A stretch of 64,000 bases of DNA from Sciurus carolinensis (GCF_902686445.1 NC_062220.1:108734643-108798642); one strand, 5' to 3'; numbered from the stretch's first letter, positions 11,001-24,087 are shown. Made by a program: numbers and translations. Notes: generated from the letters alone by a model not told the origin.

Positions 11001-14000
11001 TGAAAGAGCATAGATGGGCATGTGCATCAAGTGGAGGGAAGAGGGTTTCTAAGAAAAGAAGATGGGGATGGTCAAGGGCACGTGATCAGCTTGGATTACA
11101 GGGATGCTACAGCTGGGGACTGACAGTGTGCAGCTGGGTCTGTGGGGAGGGATGTGGGGATGAGGAAACAAAGTCAGGACCCAGAGATGACAGAAAACCC
11201 ACAGAACCCTCTAGGCAGAGAAATGATATCATTCATTAGTATTTAGCCATGACTTCTCTGGAGGCACAAGAGGGTGGGCTCAAAGCACATCTCAAAGCCT
11301 TTCCTTTATGAGAGCAGCTCACAAACTGGAAAAACTTCAAACCCACTTCCACATTGCTGCTCACCTCTCCTATCTCACCTCATGCAGTCTCCACAAAGAC
11401 TGTGACTGCCTTCCCACCCCTCATGCCTGCCAAGCTCAGCCACACCCCAGGACACTTGTGCCTGCTGTCCCACACCCTAGCAGCAAGGCTCACTCCTCTC
11501 TTCACTGTGTCCCATGTACAAAGACAACCCCCAAAGAGCAGTCGTCATATCTCTCTTCCAATCCAGTTATTTCCTGAAACCGTATTCTATATTTATTTAA
11601 ATATTTACTATATGCCCCACCAGAACATACACATCAGGGTTGGGGGTGACCATGTCTGTCATGTTTATGGCTATATTCCCAGGTGTACAAGGTTGGTGAG
11701 ACTAGGATTGAAAAGCAACTGCAAAAGTCCACAACGTCAATGGAGACTTTGTCTGAACTGAGCACACTGCTGTCTGATGGGATATCAAGTGGAAGAGTTG
11801 ATGTCTAAATGAAGAAAGGAAACCCAGATGACCTAATACACCTCTTCGCTTGCCAGGGAGTGTGGCAGGACCCCATTTGTCAAGCCCAGTTTGGAGTTAG
11901 CTCAGTGTAGATTCCTGGATGGTACCATTTAGAGACATGTTGGAAGGGTAAATCCTAAGCTGCTCAGAGGACAGGTGAGGAGAGAGAGCTAGAGGTGACA
12001 GTGGGAGACCATCAAAGTCTTGGGAACAATGACTCTACTGGCCATATTTACTTTCAGACTAGACTGGATATGTCTGCTGCTTCACCTGGTGTCCTTCCAC
12101 TGAGAGCAATGCCTTGCCCAAGGCTCATGGCAGGAAGTGTTGTCTGACAGCCAGCCCTGCCCTCCTGGGAGGCCACATGCCCTGGGAAGAACATAAGGCA
12201 TGAGAACAGAAGCTGGGTGAGGAGCAAGTGTGGGGAACCCCAATAGTTTCAGTGTGAGAATAAAAGTCTTCACAGCAGTCTGAGAGGGCCTTGACCAAGG
12301 AGGTCAGAAGTGGAACTCTGAAGGAAAGAAGAGTCACTGGAGTCAAAAGCAAGTAGAATAAAGGTTGTATTGTCAGTGTCACGGTGAGTGGCACTCAGGA
12401 CTTAGTGTGACAATGATGGCCAACAACTTTTAGGAAGGGCCATGCACGAGGATGTTGGTAGAAGGCAGGAGTAGAGAAACTGTGCCAAGTCAAGCCAAGC
12501 ACTGTGCCCAGGCACCAACCAGGCACTGAGGTGACTGCCTCACCTTAATCGCCGTCATACCAACTTTGGAGAAAAAAGCAAGGTCACTGAAGTGATAGAT
12601 ATATATTCAGACACAATAGTAAAACCTTAACAAGCAGTTGGTGCAGCATCTATTCAATAGCTCTGAGGGGGCAAGTGCTGGGACACGGTGGCAAAGGTGA
12701 CCCTCCCTCTTGGAACTCATTATCCCACAGAGCAGGGCTGAAGTGGGTGCCAGGAGCCCTGAGAGAAGATCACTAGGCCACAGAGGGACCAGCAAGTCTT
12801 CAGAGGAGCCTGAAAACATGCTCAGGTGGGAGGAGAAGAGACTTGGGCTGCATCTGGAAAAAGGAGTTAAGAGTTCCACCCAATAGGCTGGGGCAAAGCA
12901 AGACCAAATCAATCAGAACTTACATGTCAGGAGAGAAATCTCAGCACTTGAGGTCTCAACAGTAAGGTTCTTAGTAATAGCAGAGAATCATGGGATTATC
13001 TCCAGAGGGCAACCCCTGGAGAAGTTCCTAACCGTGAACATCATCTGTCATCTGCGCTCCACTGGGGCACAGGGTAAAATGCCTGCTCCAGCCCAGCACT
13101 GCTGTGAGCACACACCACACGGCTAGTGAAGTCTGGGGTACAGCCCACAGACCCATATTCTAATGTGCTCCCAGGATTGCTGCACGTGGGTAGTGCTGTG
13201 ACAGAAAGAGGGGGCAAATGAATGGTTTTAAGCAAGGTCCTGGAAGGTCAGAGGGATGTGATTCAAAATGTGTTCCTGGCAGCAAGTGGGGGATCAATGA
13301 CAAAGTATGAGGTTCCAAGCACGAAAATCAGAGAAGCTTTCAGGAGCCCAGGAAAGAGCTGGCAAGGGCCTGACCTAAGAACCAAGGTTGCACAAATGTG
13401 CACAGGGTGGACCACATGCAACAGTGAGTCCAACACAACCTCCAGGAATCTGCGGGGTGGATGCTGGGGTATATGGAGTCTTGTACCAAGACAGGGAGAT
13501 GGAGGCAGAGGGGGTAGTTTAGAGAATGTGAGAGCTCAGTGGGACATGCAAATGACAATTCCTTCCTCTCCCAGCATGACCTGATCCCTGACAATCATTC
13601 CCTGATCCTACTGTGCTGTATGTGTCACATTCACCAAGTCACTTCACCTTGTAGGTTACAAGGAGGGTAGAATCGATTTCCGAGGCCTCTCCAAGTCCTG
13701 GTTTGGAATCTTAACAGCTCTAGGCCCTGCTGCTGCTACAGAATCCATTCCCCACAGTGGGTTCCAGCCTTCCCAAGAGAATGGCCCATGCCAGCCACCC
13801 CAAATAGGATCTCAAATTAGTCATGTGGTTGAGACTTCATAGATTATTCGGAGGTTCAAAGATTAAGGGAGTCAATGACAGAGCCAAGTTGGCAGGGATA
13901 AGTTCACAATGGTAACCATAACTTTTTCATGTACAAGAAGAAAAAAATAATCAGTAGGTGATGAGCAGACGAAAGGCCCCTCATGTTAAACTGCAGACCC

Positions 14001-14315
14001 CACACATCAGTGCTTTTGGTTGAAATTTCAATCCCTGTGAAGATGAAGAGCTCCCAGGTGGGGCTGTGGAGTTCACTGGTTTCACCACTGGCCTGCCTAC
14101 TGCAAGTTCAAGGGCTGACAGGCAAGGCCTGGGAGAAAGAACCAGCCAGACCGGTCCTGTTGGATTGTACTGCCGACGGTGACACAATCCTAATGTCACT
14201 GAACACCTTTTTGGCAACTACCAAACATTTCATAATGATCCCTCTACAAAAGTAGTTGACATAAGGAGTATTATCCCCATTTCAAAGGAAAACAGTTACT
14301 GTCAATGGAATGCTA
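11001..14315. other. Unique intron sequence, moderately GC-rich
   Basis: Overlapping open frames occur on both strands (for example 11,354-11,761 and 13,222-13,584), but none gives a recognisable protein and none has convincing splice context. Some stretches may be decayed L2, which I cannot confirm by eye. Confidence 0.5.
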
Positions 14316-14317
14316 AC

Positions 14318-14525
14318 TACAAGTTCGGTGCTATGGTAGGCACATAAACACAGTGTCTCACTCTGTTTTCATGACAGCCCACGAGGGAGGTGCTATTATC
14401 CTATTTTTGCAAAAAAAGGAAAAAATGAAATTGAGACTTAGATAAAGTAACTGTCAAAAGAAAACATAATCAGTAAGGGATGGAGCCAGGACTCTAACAG
14501 GTCTGTCTCAGCTCAGTCACCATAA
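14318..14525 (+). mobile_element. MIR SINE
   Basis: It follows the MIR layout: gtgctatggtaggcacataa, then gacagcccacgagggaggtg and ctattatcctatttttgc, gaaattgagacttagataaa, gtaactgtcaaaag, and atggagccaggactctaaca. This is an old pan-mammalian tRNA-derived SINE. Confidence 0.8.
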
Positions 14526-16540
14526 GATGCTAACTGCAAATAAAATATAGTGTAATTTTTAAAAGCAATAACACTTGATGCAAAAAGAACCAGATGCTTT
14601 AACTGTACATTAAGTTGGTGACATCGAAACACTCCAGGTGGGCTGGAAGCAAATGAGTACAGGATGAAACAAAACAACATAAAGACTCACAGAGGGTTGC
14701 TTTTACATACATGTGTGTGAGACTAAATTTCATATCTATAATTAAATGTTCCATAAATAAACTATAAAAATCAAAAAAACCTTTAGTTCCACAAATTGTA
14801 GGAATCACGTCCTACCTTCCTTCCAGTCCCAGAATGTCTAGGAGACCTCTTGGGCCTCAGCAGATTAATCACAGTATTGTTTCTATCGTGAGGTTCTTCT
14901 AAAGGGGCATGTGACAGCAGCCCAGGGTTGGACAACACACAGCAGTACTTCTAAGGCCCCACTAAAGAAAATCCACCAAGGAGAACTTCAGAGGGATTTC
15001 TTACTCTTTTTCCAAGTTCCCAGGCTTCGGGCTAATATGGCATTTGTATCCCCATCCCAGTATAGGGACGCTGAACACAAGGTTGGAACTTAAGGAAATC
15101 TGCAGACACAGGGAAGGACCAGAGGAACTGGATTCCATAGAACCCAGAGTGGGGCTGGTCCCGCAGCTGCTGACCCCAGTAAACCAGCTATGCCCAACAG
15201 ACAAACTGCCGAGAGGATTAGGACAGAAAGTCCATCAGGCAGTGACTGGATGGTGGGAGGTCTCACCTTTGCTGCAGCAAGGTACAGGTAGAAAGCAGGT
15301 CGTTTAAAGTCCTGGGAGCAGAACTTATGTCAGTCTGAAGATCCAAAATGCGGGTGCACAGAGGAGTGTGAAGGGAGAGACTGCACTGCGGCCAGAGCTA
15401 CCTGCGGAATCCGACTACCTGAGAGCAACCTCACATGTACCGGATGCCTGACCTGCCCAGAGGGAGGAAGGGTGGGGAGTGAGGGTCAGACAGCCTCCTG
15501 CTGCCAGGGAGGCTGCTGTTTGTTCCTTCTGTAACCCTCCCTCCCTGCTGTGGCTCTCTGACTTCTATGATGAGTTCAAAGTCCACGCGGATTTAACTGT
15601 AGATGTGAATTGGCAGATTTTTTACCATGTAAGAAAATGTACATCCAGTATCAAATCCTAAGGAAATAGCCATCAGATGATTTCCATCACATGAAAATTT
15701 ACCTGTGAACTTATAACAAGAAACTAAGGATGAGACGTGATTCAGTATCCCAGGTTTCCCTCCCATTTTTCTAACTACTTAAAATCCTCTTCACAGTAAT
15801 GTATAACCTCACAAGCTTTCTTGGGTTAATATAATTCATTAGACAGAAAGACAATTTTTGACACTAGTGAGAAATCTGGTTAAAATATTTTAATTTGGTG
15901 AGTAACAATGTTAGATGTGGACAAATTACAAAATAATAAATTTTTCCTTTTCTGTATGAAAATCAAATGTATAGCAAAATAAAGAAATTTAACTATATAA
16001 CTGACCAAAGCTGCATTTATGAACTGATTTTTTAACTCTTATTTTTATTTAAAGATCGGTTGGCTCTAATTTAAGTGGGAAAGAGAAATAGCTTTTCAGG
16101 TTACAGCATGCAAACCATTCTACACAAATAACACAGTGTGTGTGTGAGGACAGTTTCCATATCCCACAAATGGAAAGCAAAAGAAATTCCAGGGAGATGG
16201 GTGGCACCAGCATGTAACTATGTTTTACTTGGTTTTGAGCTGTATGTACACCAAGACCAAGGAAGGCAACACTTTTATTTAGATAATTCAACTTACCAGC
16301 TTTGGGAGGAGTGTAGAAAAGCAAATTTGCAAAATGAGACCCATATTTAGTACAGCCCCTATTTATTTACATTTCAACATCCATGTTCCTAGGCTTCTTA
16401 ATTTCAACCTGTGGTTTTTTTATGGAGCTAAACTGAATAACAAATTATTGCAAATAAAAAATGTATCACCTTGTTCACATCATATTTCCAGAAGGGTTAT
16501 GTAATGAACCCCAAAGTGGTCAAAGATAACCTCTTAATTT
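14526..16540. other. Unique intron sequence
   Basis: No gene or repeat recognised. AT-rich after about 15,650. Confidence 0.55.
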
Positions 16541-16698
16541 GTTTTTTGTTTTGGTACTGGAAACTGATCCTAAGGGTGCTTAACCACTGAGCTACATCCC
16601 AGCCCTTTCTTTTTATTTTGAGACAGGGTCTCATTAAGATGCACAGGGCCTTGCTAAATTGCTGAGGGAATTACAGGCATGAGCCACCTGGCCCAGCT
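16541..16698 (-). mobile_element. B1-ID composite SINE, antisense
   Basis: In complement it carries the ID half (ggtactggaaactgatcct, accactgagctacatcccag) followed by the linker tttattttgagacagggtct and a shortened B1-like half ending in tgagccacctggcccagct. This fused B1-ID design is characteristic of squirrels. It faces the next SINE at 16,809. Confidence 0.85.
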
Positions 16699-16808
16699 AG
16701 CCTCTAAATTTTTGTAAAACCCTCTTCTCACCACTATCTGTCTCCATAAGGTGGAGCCATACAGAGGTCAGTGTTAGGAGGAAAATAATCAAACAAAAAT
16801 TGCAATAA

Positions 16809-17031
16809 GCCGGGTGCAGTGGCGCACACCTGTAATCCCAGAGGCTTGGGAGGCTGAGGCAGGATGGCAAGTTCAAAGCCAGCTTCATCAAAAGTGAGGT
16901 GCCAAGCAACTCAGCGAGACCCTGTCTCTAAATAAAATACAAAAGAGGGCTGGGGGTGTGGCTCAGGTGGAGTACCCCTGAGTTCAATACCCAGTACCAA
17001 AAAAATGAATTGCAAAAAAAAAAAAAAAAAA
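16809..17031 (+). mobile_element. B1-ID composite SINE, full length
   Basis: The left half begins gccgggtgcagtggcgcaca and includes tgtaatcccag, gaggctgaggcagg and gagaccctgtctctaaata. The ID half follows (ggctgggggtgtggctcagg ... gagttcaatacccagtacc) with an A-rich tail. A possible short target duplication aattgcaa is seen at 16,798-16,805 and 17,008-17,015. Confidence 0.9.
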
Positions 17032-17102
17032 CTCTACTTGCTTAAATGTGGTTTTACAGTAAATAAAAATTTGAAACTACTGTTATTTTTTCTATTTTCT
17101 TT

Positions 17103-17190
17103 TCTTTTTTTTGGTAATGCTGGGGATATACAGGGCTTCGTACACATGCCAGGCAAGTACTTTACCACTGAGAAATAACCCCAGTCCCGT
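17103..17190 (-). mobile_element. ID SINE, antisense
   Basis: The complement reads actggggttatttctcagtg (A box region) through cttgcctggcatgtgtacg to the 3' end ccagcattacc, with a T-rich run marking the tail. It is diverged in the B box. Confidence 0.75.
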
Positions 17191-17192
17191 TT

Positions 17193-18058
17193 CTACTTTT
17201 TAAAATAATGTCAACCCTGGTACACTTTCCTGACTCCCTGTTATAAACCACTGTCTGAAGTATTTTCAGCTAACCAGGTAAGCACTCTGGGCTGAGGGGG
17301 GGTCAGGCCCTGGGGCACACAAACACACTGGAGACAAAACAACAACATGAGTCCAATCAAATGACAATAGCCATCCTGCTGCTGAGCAAGGACAAGGTAG
17401 TCTCCACACATGAACCTGTCTGAAAAAACTTTTAGCCTCTACTGACATTTTTGTGCATTTAATTATCTGTAAATTCTATATACCCTACTAGTACCTTATG
17501 AAACATTACAGAAATTATTCCAAAATAGAACTTTAGAAAGAAGCTATAAAAATAAATATTTTCTTCCCAAACCCAATGGAGCATAAGGTACACACTAGGG
17601 GGCCACACCTCCACTCTGGAGATTACAGCTCTAACAAATGAGCAAGTAAGAAATTCCTGCTGTGGTCTTAGCGGTAGGATGAGTACCCTCCCCCTCAGGG
17701 GCTGGCTCTAGGGTTCCGGTGTCATTTGGGATTTCATTCTTGTCCATTCTCAATAAAGAAGACTTTTTCCTCATCACTGCAGGAAGGCAAGTAGTATATA
17801 GCCACCAGGGATTTGATTTCAAATGAGTGTTCTAGAGCTAGGGCTGTGAGAAGCAGCATCAACATCACTAGTAATTTGTCAGAAAGAAAACACAGTAAAT
17901 ACATTTGCAGCATGGCCCTGTCTCACTTACAGGGCCTTTCCAAGACACCAGTACCTTCCCTCACTGTTGCCATCAATGCAGAACGGCAGGTGCACATAGT
18001 CTCACCAAGTCTATCTGACCTTTGTATAATGACAGGGAACACTAATCAAAAGTTTCCC
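17193..18058. other. Unique intron sequence
   Basis: No gene or repeat recognised. A word resembling the CTCF core lies at 17,591-17,606. Confidence 0.5.
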
Positions 18059-18059
18059 A

Positions 18060-18180
18060 AGTTCTTAGGTGTCCACTCTGTGCAAGATGGTGTGATATAT
18101 GTTTAAAATTATTTGATCCTCACAGATCTATGAAGCAGGTGTTATCATATTACCCTGATACAGATGAGGAATTAAAAATA
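18060..18180 (+). mobile_element. Probable MIR fragment
   Basis: The order atttgatcctcacagatcta, gaagcaggtgttatcatatt and gatacagatgaggaatta matches the MIR core. Confidence 0.6.
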
Positions 18181-18185
18181 GTGTT

Positions 18186-18244
18186 TCAGGGTTGGGGATG
18201 TGAATTGAGTGGTAGTGTAAGCAAGGTCTTGAGTTCCATCCACA

Positions 18245-18246
<2 letters not shown>
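18186..18246 (+). mobile_element. ID SINE, diverged
   Basis: It reads ggttggggatgtgaattgag ... gtagtgtaagcaaggtcttg ... gagttccatccacagca, a compact ID copy with a short internal deletion. Its 3' end runs straight into a GA repeat. Confidence 0.7.

Positions 18247-18281
<35 letters not shown>
18247..18281. repeat. (GA)n microsatellite at an ID 3' end
   Basis: About 17 perfect AG/GA units sit directly after the ID element. Confidence 0.97.
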
Positions 18282-18285
<4 letters not shown>

Positions 18286-19547
18286 GAACACAGGATACCT
18301 TAATCAGGTTCCCCAGAAAACAGTGTGTGAGGTGCTGACCCTTCTGCAGGGAGTGTGCTAGTGTGCTTACTCCTGGGACAGCAGAAATGAGGTGGGAGAG
18401 CAGAGACAAGTACCATGCTGGGATGCCTCCAGCCAAGCCACTGAGGCAGGCTGCAGAGAGTTGCTATGTCTCCAGGCAACCAGTGGCAGCAGGTTTGATC
18501 TAAAGTCACATCATACATATATTGTGGCTTAAAGCAAGGAGGAGAGCAATGTGCTACAGTAGAGGGAGGCCAGAGTTTGACACCTGGTGACAGAAGGAAC
18601 AAGATACAGCTGCCACCTAGTCCAGCACAATCAGGCTAGAATTCAAGGTATGCATGCAGGTCTAGGTTGCATCAGCTGCACATAGTGCACAGCAGTCAAG
18701 CTCAGGAGCCCTGTGCCATAGTTCCCTGCTCCATTCACAGCTTCACTGTTCCATGGTAGCTTCCAGGTAAACACAAAAAACTTACTTAGCTTAAAGCAAA
18801 GGATGGCATATGCAAGAACGTCTTGGTCTCACCATAATAAATCTTTATTTTGTGAAGTATCAGGAAAAAGAAAATTACTTTTATTTTTTTTCCATTTTTT
18901 TTTAAACCAACCCTTCCTTTCAGTCTGTTTATTATTTCAATTAAAAAAAAATCGGCGTTCACAGTTACACTAACACACTCCATCATCTAAGAATCTTTGG
19001 TTGAGAGATAATGTGTGCTCTGTCTCACTGAAGATCTGTCAGGAAAGAGCACAATGAAAATCCTAGGCTAGCCGAAGATGTACAGACAAAGAGCAGAACA
19101 GTTCCTAATGGGCAGCTCCTCTTCCCCTCTGGCTGAACTTAACCAAGTCAGCAAATTATGAAATATAGAGGTGCCAAAATGGAAGTTCCCAAGGGAAGTG
19201 TTCCCCTCTGAAGTCTGTTTATACACCCTCTGAAATGGACTTGAGCTATAAAACACCTGTGTTGTTCCACAAATGCTTTTGCCAAGCATAACCTCCAATG
19301 GTGGGTGAGTTGGGCACCTGTATGAATACGTGTTGCTTGGCTGGAGCAAATTTTGCACCCTATTCAGAGAAGAAAAAAATACATTTACTGTAGAAAATTT
19401 TTATACAGCCCAAAAACAGCAAAGCTCAGAGCCAGGACTAGCTCAGAGGTGGTAAGAGCAGTCCCGATCAAAAAGACTTCAAAACGAGAGATTTCCTCCT
19501 GAGGCACAAATTCTTGGTTAGAGTCCTGAATTTCCTCAATCAATTCA
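18282..19547. other. Unique intron sequence
   Basis: No gene or repeat recognised. Confidence 0.5.
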
Positions 19548-19640
19548 TTCATCTGTATATTTATTATGTGCCTACTGTGTGCCAGGCACTGTTTCAGGAG
19601 TTTCAGGGGGAAAAGAGGTTAAGTAAACATAGTGTGAATT
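19548..19640. mobile_element. L2 fragment
   Basis: The run atatttattatgtgcctact, gtgtgccaggcactgtttca is the well-known conserved 3' part of L2. Confidence 0.7.
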
Positions 19641-20514
19641 CTGGCAGAAGACAAAAACATCTGGCTTGCTTACACTTGAATCATTGTTAGAAGACACAAA
19701 GTCTTTCCTAGGGTAAACAAGAGATAATGCAAATACAAATACTCCTGGGAAAGGCAGTGTACTAATGTAAACTTAATATCCTGCCGTCAGATCTAACCTT
19801 GAGACTGCAGTTTAATAGGAGAATATATCCAGAGAAAATAGAGGTGCTAAAAATGAGAGAATAAATACAGAAACTAAAATTACCCTCGGGGATATCTGAG
19901 AGATTCAAAGGTTTTTTCCTCAATAATGATTTGATGGCAATTTGCTCAGTAATTACTATGTGCCCCAATAATTGTATTATTCAATTTTAAAGAAACAAAG
20001 AATATCAGATTTTAGAAATATATGTGTATGTGTATGTGTGCGTATATATATTTGTTCCCAACACATGGTACTAGAATCTTATTATCAGTTTTTGCTAAAT
20101 TTAATTATTTCTGTAGACACAAGGTAGGAGCTCATCAACTGAGGGATATAGGCAGGCCTCTTCTCCTCCTTAGAAGCAACTGAAATCCTATTTATCCTTT
20201 CAGGTCCACAGAAATGCTTTCACTGCAGGGATTCCCTAACGTGATCAGACAGATCTGCACATCTGCATACACTGGTTCTGCATTGGTTCTCAAGTTTTGG
20301 TGCACTTTCTTTGCACCTAGAAAGCTCCTTATAAATGTGGTTTCTCTAGTACACCATGATTTCTGAATATTACAAAGCATCCTGGTTGATGCTGAGCACA
20401 GTGTGAGAACCAAGAGTGTGAGGCAGCAGGAAGCAGTTGCCAAGAAGATGGGAGAGCAGCTCTGTATCACAGGTCTGATGTAGCAATCAACCTCAACCTA
20501 CCTTCTATAACTCT
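19641..20514. other. Unique intron sequence with a short TG/TA repeat
   Basis: A simple TG/TA-rich tract (atgtgtatgtgtatgtg) lies at about 20,023-20,052. Nothing else recognised. Confidence 0.5.
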
Positions 20515-21345
20515 CAAGATCTTTCAAGGACTGGAATAGACATTTCTCTGAAGAGGAAATACAAATAGCAGGTTATGAAAAGGTGTTCAGTATCAATAAT
20601 CATCGGGGAAATGCAAATCAAAATCACAAGATACCACCCCATGCCTGTTAGAATGATTATTATTAAAATTAAAAAAAAAAAAAAAAAACAAGTGTTGGTG
20701 AGAATGTGGAGAGACTGGAATGTTTATACACTATCCACACAACTAAAATAGAACAATCACCAAGGAAAAAGCATGTAGGTTTCTCTGAAAAAGTAAAAAT
20801 AGACCATAATTAGCTAATAATCTCACATCAGAGTATCCAAAAGAATTGAAATCAGATCTCAAAGAAGTATCTGCACTCATTTTCATTACTGTATTATTCC
20901 CACAATAGCCATGATGTGGAAACAATATAAATGTTCATCAAAGGATGGATAAACAATATGTGGCACATGTAATGGAGAATTACTCAGCCTTAAAAAGGGA
21001 AGAAAATCTGGAAATGTGAAACAATATAGAGGGACCTAGAGAACACTATTCTAAAAGAAATGAGTCAGTCACAGAAAAACAAATCCTGCATAATTCCATT
21101 TATATGAGGTTGCTAAATAGTCAAACTCATAGCACCAGAGAATAGAAGGACAGTTGCCAGGAAGAGGAAATGGGGAGTTGCTGTTCCGTGCATGTGAAGT
21201 TTCAGTTGTGCAAGATGATTAAGTTCCAGAGATCTGCTGCACAACATTGCAGTAGTCAATAATACTGTTTTGTATGCTTAAAATCTGTGAGGGTGTATCT
21301 CACATTAGGTGTTCTTGTCACAATAAAAATAATTAAACAAAATGG
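20515..21345 (+). mobile_element. L1 3' fragment (end of ORF2 and 3' UTR)
   Basis: Typical L1 words occur in order: gacatttctctgaagagg, gggaaatgcaaatcaaaatc, aagtgttggtgagaatgtgg, aaacaatataaatgttcatc, aatggagaattactcagcct, then the 3' UTR with gttgccaggaagagg. Stops and indels break ORF2. An expanded A tract lies inside at about 20,669-20,688. Confidence 0.85.
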
Positions 21346-21764
21346 ATGGACTAAAATTAAGATATCAAAGAACACATACTCTCATACCAGGCATAAGACA
21401 GTGGATCAGATTGGATTTCTCCAGTTTAATGACATGCTCTGGAGAGCAGGGACTCAGTCTCTCGGGGCTATAAACCCCAGCCCGCTGAGTCCATGTGTAG
21501 CCAGGGTAAGAATGTGTTTCACAATTTTAAAATGGTTGGAGGATAAAAACAAGAGAATAATAATTCCTGACACATGAAATTTCATGACATGCAGATTCCT
21601 AATGTCCGTAAATAGACACATTGCAACTCAGCCACAGTTCCTTTACATCTTGGTCTGTGGTTGCATTTTCTGCAGAGTTAGGAGTCATCCAGAGCCAGGT
21701 GGCCCTCAAAGCTGGAAACATCTGCTACCTGACCCTTTGCAGAAAATGTCTGCTGACTCCTGAC
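21346..21764. other. Unique intron sequence
   Basis: No gene or repeat recognised. Confidence 0.5.
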
Positions 21765-21850
21765 CTAGGACAAAATCCAAAAGTTCTGTAGGGCACACAA
21801 GGCTCTCAAGGATGTAGATCGTCCACCTTCAGGGTCTGCCTCTCCCAGTA
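21765..21850. mobile_element. L2 fragment
   Basis: Order of words: ctaggacaaaatccaaaagt, gggcacacaaggctctcaag, tgtagatcgtccaccttc, ctgcctctcccagt. This matches the conserved L2 3' region. Confidence 0.6.
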
Positions 21851-22065
21851 CACTACTTCCTTTAATGCTTTTTTCCATTCTGTCTATAAAACACAACACA
21901 TGGACTGGTTTTTGGTGCTAACTAGCTACTCTCTAGTGAGTTGGGTCACTTCTGTTCCCATTAGTGTGGGATACATTCACCAAGAGACAACTGTTATTCC
22001 CAAACCCCACCCCAGGCCAGTAGTTTAACTTCTTTAATCACACTATTTGAATATTATGCATATAT

Positions 22066-22150
22066 TTGGGGAGGATGATGCTGGGAATGTAATCCAGAGA
22101 CTTGTGCATGCTCAACAATTGCTCTTCACTCAACCACACCTCCAGCCCCT
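22066..22150 (-). mobile_element. ID SINE, antisense
   Basis: The complement starts ggggctggaggtgtggttga and ends with tacattcccagcat, a diverged ID copy. Confidence 0.7.
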
Positions 22151-24085
22151 TACATAAAACTCTATAGAAGACAATGGTTACAAAGAGAGAGTATTAGTAT
22201 TTTCTCTAAACCTAAATTAAATATTTAAGGAAAACAAAGCTGAGTTGCTACAAACTACAAATACGTAATAGTCTACTTAAGTGATGGAGAGGAAACTGAA
22301 AAAGATGGAGGAGGAAAAAACAATTGTTCATACTAGGATTCTGCAATCAGATTTTATCAACATTGATTATAAATTCAAAGTTGATGTCAGAGAAACTGAA
22401 ACTGAAAACCACAGGTAACGCATTCTGAGCATGGCCCTCAGGCAAAGGTTGTCAAATACATGGAAATAAATACATTTCAAACTAACTCATTCCCAATCAG
22501 GGCAGATATATAGTTTCTAGTGCTTTAAACTTGCAGATCCCTAAGGACCCTGTGGTCACAGGTGTGCATGCCTCCTTAAGTTAGGACTTCTTCCAAAAGG
22601 GTAGATTTTTATCCCCTTTTACAATCCATGGGAAGTGAGCACAAGTGCAACTCAGCAGAGCCTCATACTCACAGGTGGTGTGTTCAATCCCAGGCAGTCC
22701 AATTCCAAGATCGACCCTTATCTTTAACTCTACTGCTCTCACTCCAAAGAAGCCAGAATCACAATATATCAAACATAAAGTTCTAAATAATAAATTATAA
22801 TATGATTATAAATAATAAATTATTTATAGTAAGATTATAAATAATTTTTGTTTGTTTAACACTCCACCATGGGTTATGAAAGAAAAATAATCACTTTAAT
22901 TTGGAACTTTGAGAAGGAATGTTCAGATCGTTCAAAACACACACAGGAAAGAAACTAATCTGAGGATCTTCAGTTTCCATTCCAGATCCTAAAACACCAG
23001 CGAAACTGTGCTCAGGCATCTAAAGCAATCACACAGGCAAAGGACTGCAAATGTGGGACCAGCAGGACCCGAGGCACCCACACAAAGGATGCTTTCCAGG
23101 TGTTTTCACACAAAAGCTTGTGCCTGGGAGTGTTCCTCTGAATGAAAGCCCAAGGCAAGCTGTGAGAGAGTTCAGGCAGCTCCCAAGTCTGCCACAGCCT
23201 GCGATAAAAAGGAAGACACCACAGGACTTTACATCATACAGGTCCAGTTGTGCCTGACCTTTCACCTATGGAGCACCACACAAATAGCAATGATGACACA
23301 CTGATGACAAAAACAACATTCTCATTTTTAGGAATAAAAGTCAAATGCTAAGTGACTGAAAAATCACCTCAAAATGTACAAACCTATATATTCGCTTTAA
23401 GTTTTTCACATGCATTCTAGCTTTCTAACATACATTACTAAGATGAAAAGATAAGGTCTTGACACATCAGCACTTTTTCACATAGGATACTAACCCTCAA
23501 GTAATGACATAGTAGATACTACCCCCTAAAATTCCCCATTGACCAAAGTAAAAACCCATATCTACAAAGACGTTCCTGAAAACCGTAGTCATTAGGCAAT
23601 AAGGACCTGGGGCTCACTTACCTTCCAATAGAGGGCTTCTGCTTTCAGACTGAAAACTGCCCCTGGATTGTCAGCTCCTGCCTGTCTGAGTGGCTGGGCA
23701 GCTACATCTGCTGCATATTTATAGTGGCTAGATCTAGCTGGCATTTAAAATTAAGATGCTAAAAATGAATGACAAGCTTCACCAGAGAGAAACTCTACTA
23801 ATTTTACTTACTTGAAAATAGTTAACTTGCCTAAATAGTTTGATAATCAAATACAATTCCCAAAATACCTAAATGCTCCAGTGATCTTGGAATTCCAACT
23901 CCTCATAAAACCTATTTTAGACATTTATTTTTAAGAGTATCACTGACCCATCCAGTTCATGTACCTGGCACTCATTTCTCTGGAGATGCTAATTCCACCT
24001 GGAGCGGCTGCTTGGGCACTGGTCACCTGTCAGTGCAGTCTTCCTCAATCATCTGTTCTTGGTGCTCGTCCTCTACCTATAAGCT
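22151..24085. other. Unique AT-rich intron sequence
   Basis: No exon seen. At 22,778-22,850 there are closely spaced inverted and direct copies of ataataaattat that could form small AT-rich hairpins. Confidence 0.5.
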
Positions 24086-24087
24086 TC

